IMG/VR virus record: IMGVR_UViG_3300025828_003176
Span: 1-27,691 of that record
Direction: 5' to 3' (one strand)
Length of the DNA stretch: 27,691 bases
Origin: a virus
Shown: piece after piece, positions 1 to 7,291 of the stretch
Layout: every line of letters begins with the position of its first letter
Position numbering within the stretch: position 1 is the stretch's first letter
Notes under the pieces: model-generated
Database searches by the model: none
What the model saw: the letters and a program-made list of their open reading frames with translations, nothing else
Told to the model about the DNA's origin: nothing
Position numbers and translations under genes: made by a program

Positions 1-39
1 AAGTCTCTCCACAGATGCAGTAGTTCTGTCTCTCTGTTG

Positions 40-618
40 CTAAAGACGCTTTTCAAAGGAATACCCCAGCAGTCTTAGATCCATTCCATGCTTCTTACGA
101 ACTGCGTTGATTGTTTCAGCATCATAATATGACGAGTAATGATCATGTTCACTTTTGTTCTTTATTTTGAGAGGTTCGTCACTATTGCAGAGCGACTGTA
201 TTTCACGAAAGTCTGTGGCGAGTCTCTCGAAACGTAACACGATGGTTTCACTCTGTATCGTTTCCGAGAACTTAAAGAAAGACGTCTGTAATCTCTTCGC
301 ATTTCCCCACGACGTGTTCAGTACGAAGTCGCGAAAGTTCTCAGGACACCAGGACTTCTTACGACGACGATAGTACGCCCAAGTAGAGACCAGTCTATCA
401 TAGGGATTCCTCACGACGACCACCACGATTCCTGGATTCAAACGGCGACTTCGCATCTGCCTGTTTACTTTAGAGAACTCCCAATGCATACTACCGAAAG
501 AGAGTGGGAAGAAGTCGGTGCCATGTGCGTGGGTTTTTAACCAGTCGGACACGGCGGATCCGGCAGTTTTCGGGATATGAACGAAGGTGAGTGGAATGTC
601 AGGACAATAGACTGCCAT
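40..618 (-). CDS. Sulfotransferase family 2-like protein
   Basis: Predicted to transfer a sulfuryl group from PAPS to a carbohydrate or other acceptor. The 192-residue protein has the two cofactor-binding signatures of the family: HIPKTAGSAV at residues 14-23 (5'-phosphosulfate loop, with Lys17) and VVRNPYDRLVSTW at about 68-80 (3'-phosphate site, Arg70 and Ser78). The ATG overlaps the TAA of the upstream cupin-like gene (TAATG), so translation is probably coupled. It ends the visible run of modification genes; the 39 bases beyond its TAG show no new start. The family assignment rests on these motifs. The acceptor is unknown; a lipopolysaccharide, capsule or phage glycan is inference from the many sugar enzymes in the window. 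Confidence 0.8.
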   Translation of the reverse strand: MAVYCPDIPLTFVHIPKTAGSAVSDWLKTHAHGTDFFPLSFGSMHWEFSKVNRQMRSRRLNPGIVVVVVRNPYDRLVSTWAYYRRRKKSWCPENFRDFVLNTSWGNAKRLQTSFFKFSETIQSETIVLRFERLATDFREIQSLCNSDEPLKIKNKSEHDHYSSYYDAETINAVRKKHGMDLRLLGYSFEKRL

Positions 619-1094
619 TATCTAAGTGCCTTAAAACCAAAGGAACAACCAACACGAGGTTCTGTAAGAGATCTCACTTCATGAAGTGTGTTCGCAGGAA
701 AGTAAATCGCATCATTCTCAGTTAATTTATACTTCATTCCATCTATCTCCCATACTGTCGAACCAACACACTGTATATTCAGAATGTCCGTATCATCAGA
801 GTGTGCACCAAATCCAACACAGTCGGTATCATACGCAACAAAGAAGTGTGCATCGCATGCGAGTGAACCTGTTTCGTTAGAGAGTATCTGACAAAATCGT
901 TTTACTTCATTCGTGGTAATGTAAGCGGTCTGAGAACAATAGTATCCGTGTTCGTACAGTTTTATATTATCCACCGAGCGAGCATACTCTGCGTCTGCTT
1001 CAGCGTCTTCAAGTGTAATGTTTAAATCATAAAAGTTCGGAAGATAGATTACTTCCTCGTTGCGTATTGCATTCTGAAGTTCAAGAGAAAACAT
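618..1094 (-). CDS. Cupin/JmjC-like Fe(II) oxygenase candidate
   Basis: A 158-residue protein with the hallmarks of a small double-stranded beta-helix Fe(II) enzyme. A His-X-Asp pair (H98, D100, in GFGAHSDDTD) is followed by a strand ending in VWEI and a distal His138 in the segment DAIYFPANTLHEV, as in cupin/JmjC-type hydroxylases. The substrate cannot be read from the sequence. Its start overlaps the end of dam by 14 bases and its stop overlaps the sulfotransferase start, so the three form one operon. It is short for a JmjC enzyme, so a non-catalytic cupin or a small-molecule hydroxylase is also possible. Confidence 0.6.
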   Translation of the reverse strand: MFSLELQNAIRNEEVIYLPNFYDLNITLEDAEADAEYARSVDNIKLYEHGYYCSQTAYITTNEVKRFCQILSNETGSLACDAHFFVAYDTDCVGFGAHSDDTDILNIQCVGSTVWEIDGMKYKLTENDAIYFPANTLHEVRSLTEPRVGCSFGFKALR

Positions 1095-1944
1095 AGTTCA
1101 TCAACAGAAGTTCTTTACGATTCTTTTCATCAGCACGATAGTTCTTACCCGAGTGTAATGTATATGTGAGGTCAAAGGTGTGCTGCTCCCAGTCAGAGTA
1201 CATCTCTTTCAGTAATTTATTATTATCGTAAGAGATCATCATGGGTGCCTGACAGAAAGATACCTGTGTATGAAACTCGGTATGATCGAAGTGCTTATGC
1301 ATGTCACCATTACGACCATAGAGAAACGAGTTGCCATCCTTACCGACCTTGGCATAGGGAGGATCGAGATAGATAAATGTCCCAGGATCATCAATGAGGC
1401 AGTCACTGTAATCGTAATTCGTTATCTTCCAATCCTTTATGTGTGCACCATACTCAAGCAGTGCACGGATATTACTCTGGCTGAAGTTAGACACGGATGC
1501 CTGCTCACTGAAACCTGAGGACTCTCCGAGACCAGAGAAGGAACACTTGTTGCATACCCACCAGCGCCAACCTATCTCGAATGTATTATTCCATGGTTGA
1601 CCACAGTCTATTTTTGTCAAATAGTCCTTGCAGTCGTCAAAAAGTTTACGGTGACCCACTGCGTCATGTGCTTCACTCTTGACGCTCAGAAGGCGATTGA
1701 CGAGGTCTGAGGGACGGTCACGGAGCGTAATCCAGAAACAATACAGATTATAATACTTGTCATTGATATGAATAGGGACGTGAGGGAACTGACGTGAGAA
1801 AGCAAATGCCATAGAACCACCACCGACGAATGGTTCCACGTATTTGCCTATCATGACATTGGGCAGGAAGTTCAACAGTGTCTTGGTGGCACGTGACTTC
1901 CCGCCCATATAACGGAGAGGTGTTTTGTATTTTTTTGCTAGCAT
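1081..1944 (-). CDS. dam: DNA adenine N6-methyltransferase (D12 class)
   Basis: Transfers a methyl group from S-adenosylmethionine to adenine N6 in DNA, as T4 Dam does, and could protect phage DNA from restriction. The 287-residue protein opens with TPLRYMGGKSR (residues 8-18), has the SAM-binding motif EPFVGGGS (37-44) and the catalytic DPPY (194-197), in the order typical of the D12/alpha group. The recognition sequence (GATC in T4 Dam) cannot be inferred here. The ATG used is the only one upstream of the conserved N-terminal motif. It has no Shine-Dalgarno sequence and lies about 8 bases after a perfect -10 box, so the message may be leaderless or nearly so. Cupin-like and sulfotransferase genes follow with overlaps. 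Confidence 0.93.
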   Translation of the reverse strand: MLAKKYKTPLRYMGGKSRATKTLLNFLPNVMIGKYVEPFVGGGSMAFAFSRQFPHVPIHINDKYYNLYCFWITLRDRPSDLVNRLLSVKSEAHDAVGHRKLFDDCKDYLTKIDCGQPWNNTFEIGWRWWVCNKCSFSGLGESSGFSEQASVSNFSQSNIRALLEYGAHIKDWKITNYDYSDCLIDDPGTFIYLDPPYAKVGKDGNSFLYGRNGDMHKHFDHTEFHTQVSFCQAPMMISYDNNKLLKEMYSDWEQHTFDLTYTLHSGKNYRADEKNRKELLLMNYVFS

Positions 1945-1952
1945 AATATAAT

Positions 1953-1980
1953 ATTATACTCAGATCGGGTCAAATGTCAA
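1953..1980 (-). promoter_or_regulatory. Perfect sigma70 consensus promoter for dam operon
   Basis: On the minus strand TTGACA (1980-1975) and TATAAT (1958-1953) are separated by 16 bases, both hexamers matching the bacterial consensus exactly. The -35 box contains the TGA stop of the upstream small gene. Expected initiation near 1946 is within a few bases of the dam ATG at 1944. It is probably an early promoter read by the unmodified host polymerase. Confidence 0.85.
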
Positions 1981-2240
1981 CCCATGTATAGTTTGTCAAT
2001 GTGATCCGAGAATGCTTCTATCTTAGTCAGACGCTCCGGCCAGTAGATATAGTCTCGCTCAGGGTCTTTCTTGAGATTGTTCAGAAGTGGTTGGATTGCC
2101 TTGTAGATGTTATCGAGTCGTGCCTTGACCTCACTCGCCTCTGCTGTAGTTGATTCCAACTGCGCAGTGGTTTCCTGAATGACCTCAAGTTCGTCGAGTG
2201 TAACTGCTGTAAAACCAAAGTCAAAGATGTCGTCACTCAT
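1977..2240 (-). CDS. Small acidic coiled-coil hypothetical protein
   Basis: 87 residues beginning MSDDIFDFGF. I do not recognise a family. A central stretch rich in Glu, Ala, Thr and Leu (VIQETTAQLESTTAEASEV) looks like a helix or coiled coil. No Cys, membrane segment or nucleotide-binding motif is visible. The ATG at 2240 was chosen because it forms an exact ATGA overlap with the stop of the preceding gene; an open frame continues upstream to a more distant start but would overlap that gene. Its TGA lies within the -35 box of the dam promoter, so it is the last gene of its operon. Confidence 0.6.
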   Translation of the reverse strand: MSDDIFDFGFTAVTLDELEVIQETTAQLESTTAEASEVKARLDNIYKAIQPLLNNLKKDPERDYIYWPERLTKIEAFSDHIDKLYMG

Positions 2241-2461
2241 TCTTCGTCCTCCTCCCATGCGCCACAATAGTCGCAGGTTTCTTCCTTACCGATCCACACG
2301 ATTGCCATCTCTACAGTACAAGAGTGCTGCCACATATTGTCATAGTTGACTTCGTGTAGCATCTGATGTTGTTTTGGTTTGCTGAAGATACGATCCCAGT
2401 TAGATTCAAACTGTTCTCTGCTTACCGAGAATGGTCTCGGCGTGTCACCCTTTCCGTTCAT
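2237..2461 (-). CDS. Small GKGD-motif hypothetical protein
   Basis: 74 residues starting MNGKGDTPRPF. Many short phage and bacterial proteins of unknown function start with a GKGDxPRP motif followed by a helix containing NWDRIF, and this one fits that pattern. A C-terminal CDYCGAW followed by acidic residues has a CxxC pair but too few ligands to call a zinc finger. The ATG at 2461 gives an ATGA overlap with the upstream stop. A longer form from 2494 (11 extra residues, weak GAG ribosome site) is possible. Function unknown. Confidence 0.6.
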   Translation of the reverse strand: MNGKGDTPRPFSVSREQFESNWDRIFSKPKQHQMLHEVNYDNMWQHSCTVEMAIVWIGKEETCDYCGAWEEDEE

Positions 2462-2730
2462 TGTAAAATAATTCCACTTGTTTGCTGTCGCCATGCTTTC
2501 TCAAGTTCCGGAGAAGTCACTACCACAGCAACAATGCTGCCCTTGTAAAACACACCACCAGTCGGATCCTTGATGCCAGTCAAACAAATCCCAGGAGCAA
2601 GACCTGCACCCTCTGCTTGATTGACAAATAGTCGTGGATCTTTGAGTTCAAATGAATCAGAAGTTTCTTCCTCTACCTGACCAATGATCTCTCCAATGTG
2701 CGTTACCAAAGTTACAACAGTGCCTTTCAT
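2458..2730 (-). CDS. Small beta-rich hypothetical protein
   Basis: 90 residues. The N-terminus MKGTVVTLVTHIGEIIGQV followed by FELKDPRLF and later GSIVAVVV reads as short alternating strands, like a small barrel of the Sm/SH3 kind, but this is only an impression. It resembles small conserved hypothetical proteins seen in T4-like marine phages. Both ends are ATGA junctions (start with the upstream membrane protein, stop with the GKGD protein), so it is translationally coupled within a cluster of small genes. Confidence 0.6.
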   Translation of the reverse strand: MKGTVVTLVTHIGEIIGQVEEETSDSFELKDPRLFVNQAEGAGLAPGICLTGIKDPTGGVFYKGSIVAVVVTSPELEKAWRQQTSGIILQ

Positions 2731-2975
2731 AATTTATCACCTCGATTTACATAATGTTCTCTATGCTTCATTATCCACCGATCAAGTGCTTCTTCAAGTT
2801 CTTCTTGATCGAATGTCCCTTCATCATGTAGGATTTTAATTATTTTCATACCACCTTCAGCGGAACCATCTTGATATCCTAATTGGAATCCTACACTTCC
2901 TCCTAGATATCTGCCTGTGTAATATGCTCCTGCTATCAATAAGGTGGCAATGAGTGTATGCGTCAGCGGATCCAA
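2727..2975 (-). CDS. Small membrane protein with N-terminal TM segment
   Basis: 82 residues. A hydrophobic segment at about residues 6-22 (LIATLLIAGAYYTGRYL) is followed by a glycine-rich stretch, then an amphipathic acidic/basic helix ending HREHYVNRGDKL. It is probably a single-pass membrane protein with a cytoplasmic tail. The start is TTG at 2975, two bases after the upstream stop; no ATG lies before the hydrophobic segment. It directly follows another small protein with a C-terminal membrane segment, so the two may form a membrane pair such as a lysis or exclusion accessory. That is inference from topology only. Confidence 0.55.
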   Translation of the reverse strand: MDPLTHTLIATLLIAGAYYTGRYLGGSVGFQLGYQDGSAEGGMKIIKILHDEGTFDQEELEEALDRWIMKHREHYVNRGDKL

Positions 2976-2977
2976 TA

Positions 2978-3193
2978 TTAAACGCCAAGGAACCCTTGAA
3001 TGGTTGGTAATACCTGAAGGATAACCAAACCACCGAGCACCATGTATGTAATACGCTCAACTCGTACAAGACGAGATTCAATACCATCAAGTTGCGCTTT
3101 CAGTTGGTGCATCGACTCGTCGATATGTTCGATTTTAGTTTTCAATACTGCTACCTCTACCTGAAGTTCAACTTCTGCGTCGTCTTGTAACAT
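2978..3193 (-). CDS. Coiled-coil protein with C-terminal TM segment (XhlA-like layout)
   Basis: 71 residues. Residues 1-47 are a charged heptad-type helix (repeated Val/Leu/Ile every three to four residues with Glu, Lys and Gln between), ending in a basic patch LVRVER. Residues 49-66 are hydrophobic (TYMVLGGLVILQVLPTI). A coiled coil followed by one membrane helix is the layout of XhlA-type lysis accessory proteins, but I see no diagnostic residues. The start codon is ATG with AGGA nine bases upstream. It opens the small-gene cluster and has its own predicted promoter. Confidence 0.6.
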   Translation of the reverse strand: MLQDDAEVELQVEVAVLKTKIEHIDESMHQLKAQLDGIESRLVRVERITYMVLGGLVILQVLPTIQGFLGV

Positions 3194-3216
3194 TAGTTGG
3201 GTTCCTAGAGAAATAA

Positions 3217-3245
3217 ATTGTAGAGTTATTTAGTTGAATTGAAAA
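3217..3245 (-). promoter_or_regulatory. Candidate promoter of small-gene cluster
   Basis: Minus strand: TTTTCA (3245-3240, four of six consensus bases), a 17-base spacer and TACAAT (3222-3217, five of six). The spacer contains CTAAATA (3233-3227), which includes the gp41 stop codon and resembles the T4 late motif in six of eight positions. It lies in the short gap before the coiled-coil gene. Which of the two motifs is used, if either, cannot be decided from sequence. Confidence 0.45.
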
Positions 3246-4633
3246 CCCTCTGCACTTATTTTCTTACCCGCATTAGTTAAATCGAACGCAGGAATATCCT
3301 CTTCAGGTATTTTTTTACCAGATGCCACGTCATTTATCAACTCATGCTCTGGATCTTCCACATCAAACAGTTTCATCTTACTCCTGTCCACACCGATCAC
3401 GAATCGTTTATGCATATTCGGGTCGTTGTATCTGTTCTTCAATTGCTTAACCATAATCTGATTTAATGCATTGAGTTCATCGTTAGACACCAGCGCGAGC
3501 ATCAGGTCAGCGGTAGCAGGTAGACCGAACGACTCACTCGTATCCTCAAGACCAGGATCGGATGACCCATAACCTGATCGTGTAGTCTGTGTTGCTGACA
3601 CGATAGGCAGGTTAAACTCAACAGCAAGACCTCGTAACTCCTCGGCGATTGCCTTGATAAACGTGTATGAGTTAACTGCACCGCCTACAGACTTGATACG
3701 AGAAGACGCACAGATATTCAGATAGTCGATGAATACAATATCAGGTACGAACTTCTTCTTCAACTTGAGTTCATTCATCAGTGCACGGAAGTGACCCGAG
3801 TGTGCCTGTGATGTAGGATACTCCTTGATCACCAGAGTGCCTTGTGTTTTCTCAGCAATCTTTTCTACCTTGCCAATGAACATATCTTTGGACAGTGTAG
3901 AGATCTGATCGAGTGACACGTCTAGCAGGTTGGCGTCGATACGTTCAGCGATACGCTCCTCTGCCATCTCCATAGTCACATACAACACGTTCTTGCCTTG
4001 CGCCAACGCTGAGGCAGCACAGTGACACATGAACAGCGACTTACCCACACCTGTACCAGCAAGGATAATATTCAGCGACTTGTTGGGCAATCCACCATTC
4101 GTGACTTTGTTTAGATAGTCAAGGTCAAATGGGATACGCTCCTCGACAGTGTGATAGAAGTCATACCGACTCTCAACGTCCTGCAAGTAATCGTGACCGA
4201 TGTTGGTGTCAAAGGTAACAGCAAGTGCCTTGGATAAAATATCAGGCAGTGCGTTCTTGGTTAGAGTCTTGTGCTTACCATCAATGATAGAGATAGACTC
4301 CATGACTGCATTGAACAGAGCACGGTCTTGACACCACTTTTCGGTATTATTTACTAACCAGTCAATGTCAGTGTCAGCATCCTTGCGGAACAGATCAGGC
4401 AGGATATCCATGGCATGCCTGAATGCTTCCTCAGAGAACGTCTCCTCGCTCTCCTGTAGCGATACCTTGAATGCATCTATAGAAGGGATACCATTATACT
4501 TTGCCACATACTTGGCGAACTCTTTGAACAGCTGTTGACCCACTCCCTCAAAGTATTTGGGGTCCATGAATGGGACAACCTTGCGCATGTAGTCCTCGTT
4601 AGTAAAGAACGAACGCAGTATCATATTTTGCAT
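3230..4633 (-). CDS. 41: Replicative DNA helicase, T4 gp41-like
   Basis: Hexameric DnaB-family helicase that unwinds DNA ahead of the gp43 polymerase and recruits primase. With the ATG at 4633 the protein has 467 residues and its first ten align one-to-one with T4 gp41. Walker A is AGTGVGKS at about 192-199; later signatures include YVTMEMAEERIAERIDANLLDVSLD, VFIDYLNICAS (Walker B) and SYTFIKAIAEELRGLAVEFNLPI, all close to T4 gp41. A longer start at TTG 4645 has a GGAGG upstream, but that sequence also encodes Glu-Glu of the preceding gene. It follows the small acidic gene and ends at a predicted promoter. Confidence 0.95.
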   Translation of the reverse strand: MQNMILRSFFTNEDYMRKVVPFMDPKYFEGVGQQLFKEFAKYVAKYNGIPSIDAFKVSLQESEETFSEEAFRHAMDILPDLFRKDADTDIDWLVNNTEKWCQDRALFNAVMESISIIDGKHKTLTKNALPDILSKALAVTFDTNIGHDYLQDVESRYDFYHTVEERIPFDLDYLNKVTNGGLPNKSLNIILAGTGVGKSLFMCHCAASALAQGKNVLYVTMEMAEERIAERIDANLLDVSLDQISTLSKDMFIGKVEKIAEKTQGTLVIKEYPTSQAHSGHFRALMNELKLKKKFVPDIVFIDYLNICASSRIKSVGGAVNSYTFIKAIAEELRGLAVEFNLPIVSATQTTRSGYGSSDPGLEDTSESFGLPATADLMLALVSNDELNALNQIMVKQLKNRYNDPNMHKRFVIGVDRSKMKLFDVEDPEHELINDVASGKKIPEEDIPAFDLTNAGKKISAEGFQFN

Positions 4634-4634
4634 A

Positions 4635-5078
4635 TCACTGTTCAACAGTTATTTCCTCCGAAACTTCTTTGATCAATTTACCATCCTCATCCCTCATCTC
4701 AACAGCACCATTCAACCAGCACTCATGCATGTGATTGGCAATGCACCCAGTGAGATAATTTAAGAAGTGAGTATGGTCTTCAGGTTCATCAGCGTCTTCA
4801 GGTATAGACAGAGGTTCCCAATCAAACTGAATGTCCTCTCCCTCTGTAATGATATCGCTCACTCGAACCAAGAAGTCTTTGTATGGATCTTGTAACAATA
4901 ACATGGTCCATGCTGTATCGCTCTGGTCGCTGTCTACCATCGGGTCAGGTAGAATAAGATAATGCTCATGCTCTGCTGCATCAACATATTCGTATTCTTC
5001 AGTCCCTACAATAGTGATCGCGTCCAGTTTAGGATTATGTTCTATGATATTGTCAAGGATTTTATCTGTATCAGACAT
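4635..5078 (-). CDS. Acidic hypothetical protein
   Basis: 147 residues from MSDTDKIL. Strongly acidic throughout, with runs such as EEYEYVDAAEHEH and PEDADEPEDH. No catalytic motif or membrane segment is visible and I do not recognise a family. Such acidity could mark a DNA-mimic or a protein-binding role, but that is speculation. The ATG at 5078 has GAGAG seven bases upstream and overlaps the nuclease gene by 8 bases; an upstream in-frame extension exists but lacks this signal. It sits between the nuclease and gp41. Confidence 0.6.
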   Translation of the reverse strand: MSDTDKILDNIIEHNPKLDAITIVGTEEYEYVDAAEHEHYLILPDPMVDSDQSDTAWTMLLLQDPYKDFLVRVSDIITEGEDIQFDWEPLSIPEDADEPEDHTHFLNYLTGCIANHMHECWLNGAVEMRDEDGKLIKEVSEEITVEQ

Positions 5079-5481
5079 CAATAAACTCTCGGTTCTTAAT
5101 GTGTTGCTCGGCAATCTCATCTTTAGATTGTCCGTGGTATTCTACACCGATGTGCTTCTCGATCATCATAGCATTGACGCTGCGATATGAGTCAGTCTCA
5201 CCGTCGTAGATCATAAACTCACCAAGGATGCGACCGAACTTACCACGACCATCCTTCTTGGTGCGAATGATACCTGTCTTACCCAGTGCGTTCTTCAGGT
5301 AGTTCTTGGCATACATTCCATATTTCTTTTCTTCTTTGTCACGAGTGCGCGACTCAGGCGTGTCGATACCATACAGTCGGATACGTTGGTCCCGCAAGAC
5401 TACATCAAATCCCAGATCAATATCAACATCAACTGTATCACCGTCAACTACCTTGACAATCTTACATTGATACTCAAACAT
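5071..5481 (-). CDS. Thermonuclease-like (SNase family) nuclease
   Basis: Calcium-dependent nuclease fold predicted to cleave DNA or RNA phosphodiester bonds. In 136 residues the staphylococcal nuclease active site is present in order: D13/D15 in VVDGDTV, R35 and D40-T41-P42-E43 in RLYGIDTPE, and R84 in KFGRILGEF. No signal peptide is present, unlike secreted bacterial homologues, so it acts in the host cell, perhaps on host DNA. The ATG has GGAG five bases upstream inside the end of the radical SAM gene. It is a complete single-domain protein. Confidence 0.9.
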   Translation of the reverse strand: MFEYQCKIVKVVDGDTVDVDIDLGFDVVLRDQRIRLYGIDTPESRTRDKEEKKYGMYAKNYLKNALGKTGIIRTKKDGRGKFGRILGEFMIYDGETDSYRSVNAMMIEKHIGVEYHGQSKDEIAEQHIKNREFIDV

Positions 5482-6238
5482 TTACACTCCTTATCAGTTC
5501 TAAACCCTTGTTGTAGTTTTTATTATCTGCCTTGGCGTTCAAACTCTTCCAAGGGTTTTTCTTTGGTGGCCAACAGCAATCCGTGCATGCTGCCAGCGGA
5601 GCATCCCTCTCCACGTATGTTTTTACTTCTTCTGCGTCGTTCCACTCGCATAAATCGGACCTGTCATTCATAGCAACAACACAACGATACAGTCCTTCTT
5701 CAGTAATGGTAAGGCAGTTATCTTTTACATAACATATGTTCCAGTTTTTCTCTGGCGTTGTACCCATAACCTCAACCATCTTTGACGGTTCTTTCAGATG
5801 TAGAAAATAATCCTGATGCCAATACTCAACCGACTGTAACTTTTTATGTAACCCTGACTCGATAATATCATTTTCTATGGGCATGCCAGGATATACAGAA
5901 AACACAACACGATCAACCTTGAGTAGACTGTTTACCACCTCGTCGGTCAAGTTCAGTCCGTTGGTGATCACTGTTAACTTCTGATGCGTAGTGTGTTCAT
6001 TCCTTATATAATCTATAATCTCAGAAAATTGTTTGTGGAGAGTGGGTTCACCACCAACTATTTTTATTTCCTCAAATGTCAGGCAAAGTTTCTTGATCTT
6101 ATCGAAGATCCTATTGATCTCCCACATATCCATGTGGTGTATAGTCGCCTTACCATTCCAATCAAGAACACTACACTTTTGACAGTGCAGGTTGCAAGCA
6201 TTATTAATGTATAGATCGTAACTGCCCTGAAGTATCAA
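5474..6238 (-). CDS. Radical SAM protein
   Basis: Predicted iron-sulfur enzyme that cleaves S-adenosylmethionine to start radical chemistry. The cluster motif CxxxCxxC is C15-C19-C22 (ACNLHCQKC). A GGEP motif (IKIVGGEPTLH, SAM amino-group contact) follows at about residue 60 and a TNG strand at about 91. The C-terminus has further cysteines (CTDCCW), suggesting an auxiliary cluster as in SPASM/Twitch enzymes that modify peptides or sugars. The start is TTG, overlapping the uvsX stop as TTGA; the first in-frame ATG is after the cluster motif, so TTG is needed. The substrate is unknown. Confidence 0.85.
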   Translation of the reverse strand: MILQGSYDLYINNACNLHCQKCSVLDWNGKATIHHMDMWEINRIFDKIKKLCLTFEEIKIVGGEPTLHKQFSEIIDYIRNEHTTHQKLTVITNGLNLTDEVVNSLLKVDRVVFSVYPGMPIENDIIESGLHKKLQSVEYWHQDYFLHLKEPSKMVEVMGTTPEKNWNICYVKDNCLTITEEGLYRCVVAMNDRSDLCEWNDAEEVKTYVERDAPLAACTDCCWPPKKNPWKSLNAKADNKNYNKGLELIRSVNV

Positions 6239-7278
6239 TCTTCTAAATCCAACTCTAGTTCTTCAATCTCACCGCCAATCTGATAGGACTTCCTCACGAA
6301 CTCTTTGAAGTCAGATTCGGTAAGGATCGACTCCCAGAAAGTATCTGCTCTTGTGTCTTTCTCTCTGACCTTGTTGCCAACGAGTTGTCCAGTGCTCTTA
6401 TCAACAAGTTGATACCACCCGTTGCTAGGTTTAATGACATACCCACCAGCAAGAGCAACATCCAAAAGACCAGAGTAACGCTCAATACCACCTTCCCAAC
6501 TAACAGAGACAGGAACTTTCGACTTCTCTCTAACATAACGCGACTTCTCCACGTTGATTATGAAATCGTAACCAGTGACTTCAGTACCAGTCTTGTTCTG
6601 GCGACGACCAATGATCCACACATTATCAGCAGAGTACATAATACCTGTGCCGCCCGATACAATATCTTTGGGGAACAGACCAATCTCTTTGTATGTGTGA
6701 TTGATAGCAAGCATCGGGATATCTTTCATAGTCAGATATGGTGTAACCATACGGAACAGACCCTTCAATGCTTTCGCTCTTGACATATCTGCGACTGACT
6801 TCTCATTGATAGCATCCTCAAGTTCTTTCTTTGATGCTAGATTACCGATAGAGTCAATCACGATTACTACATCGTCGGTTGCCTCAAGTGCCTCCAACTG
6901 AGAAATCAAGTCAAACTTCAACTCCTCGACGTTAGCGATAGGAGTGTGTAATACACGATCAGTGTCGATACCGAACGTCTTGAAGTATGCTTGGGGTGAA
7001 CCAAACTCTGAATCATAGAATAACACGACTGACTCGGGTTTCGCTTTCTGATATGCTGCTGCCATCAACAAAGCGAACGAAGTCTTGAAGTGTTTACTTG
7101 GTCCAGCGAGCACAGTCAATCCAGAGGACAAACCACCATCAATGTCGCCACTCAAAGCAACGTTGACCATCGGTACACCTGTGTCAATCAATGGTCGCTC
7201 TACGAAGAACTTAGAATCAGACAGCGTTTCCGCTGCCTTAATCTTGCTGTTCTTCTTTAATTTATCCATCACGCTCAT
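6235..7278 (-). CDS. uvsX: UvsX/RecA-like recombinase
   Basis: Forms filaments on single-stranded DNA and catalyses strand exchange for recombination-dependent replication. The 347-residue protein has the T4-type Walker A GPSKHFKTS at 59-67, Walker B VVIVIDSIG at about 137-145 and a core like T4 UvsX, including INHTYKEIGLFPKDIVSGGTGIMYSADN. The acidic C-terminus (EIEELELDLED) fits the regulatory tails of this family. The ATG at 7278 is preceded by GGAG at a good distance; a longer frame to 7311 enters the upstream gene and lacks support. The start region shares a 15-base sequence with gp62. The radical SAM gene follows with a TTGA overlap. Confidence 0.95.
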   Translation of the reverse strand: MSVMDKLKKNSKIKAAETLSDSKFFVERPLIDTGVPMVNVALSGDIDGGLSSGLTVLAGPSKHFKTSFALLMAAAYQKAKPESVVLFYDSEFGSPQAYFKTFGIDTDRVLHTPIANVEELKFDLISQLEALEATDDVVIVIDSIGNLASKKELEDAINEKSVADMSRAKALKGLFRMVTPYLTMKDIPMLAINHTYKEIGLFPKDIVSGGTGIMYSADNVWIIGRRQNKTGTEVTGYDFIINVEKSRYVREKSKVPVSVSWEGGIERYSGLLDVALAGGYVIKPSNGWYQLVDKSTGQLVGNKVREKDTRADTFWESILTESDFKEFVRKSYQIGGEIEELELDLED

Positions 7279-7289
7279 AATATAATCTC
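7275..7289 (-). promoter_or_regulatory. Candidate RegA operator at uvsX start
   Basis: GAGATTATATTATGA spans the ribosome-binding site and start codon of uvsX. The identical 15 bases occur at the start of gp62 (20763-20777), and an 11-base subset at dam. T4 RegA represses early messages by binding AU-rich start regions, and a regA gene is present here, so this is a reasonable operator candidate. Binding is inferred. Confidence 0.45.
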
Positions 7290-7291
7290 CT

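Noticed and set aside
2857-3090. 77-codon frame overlapping two small genes
   Set aside because: It is the other-frame reading of the coiled-coil and membrane protein genes, with no start signal.
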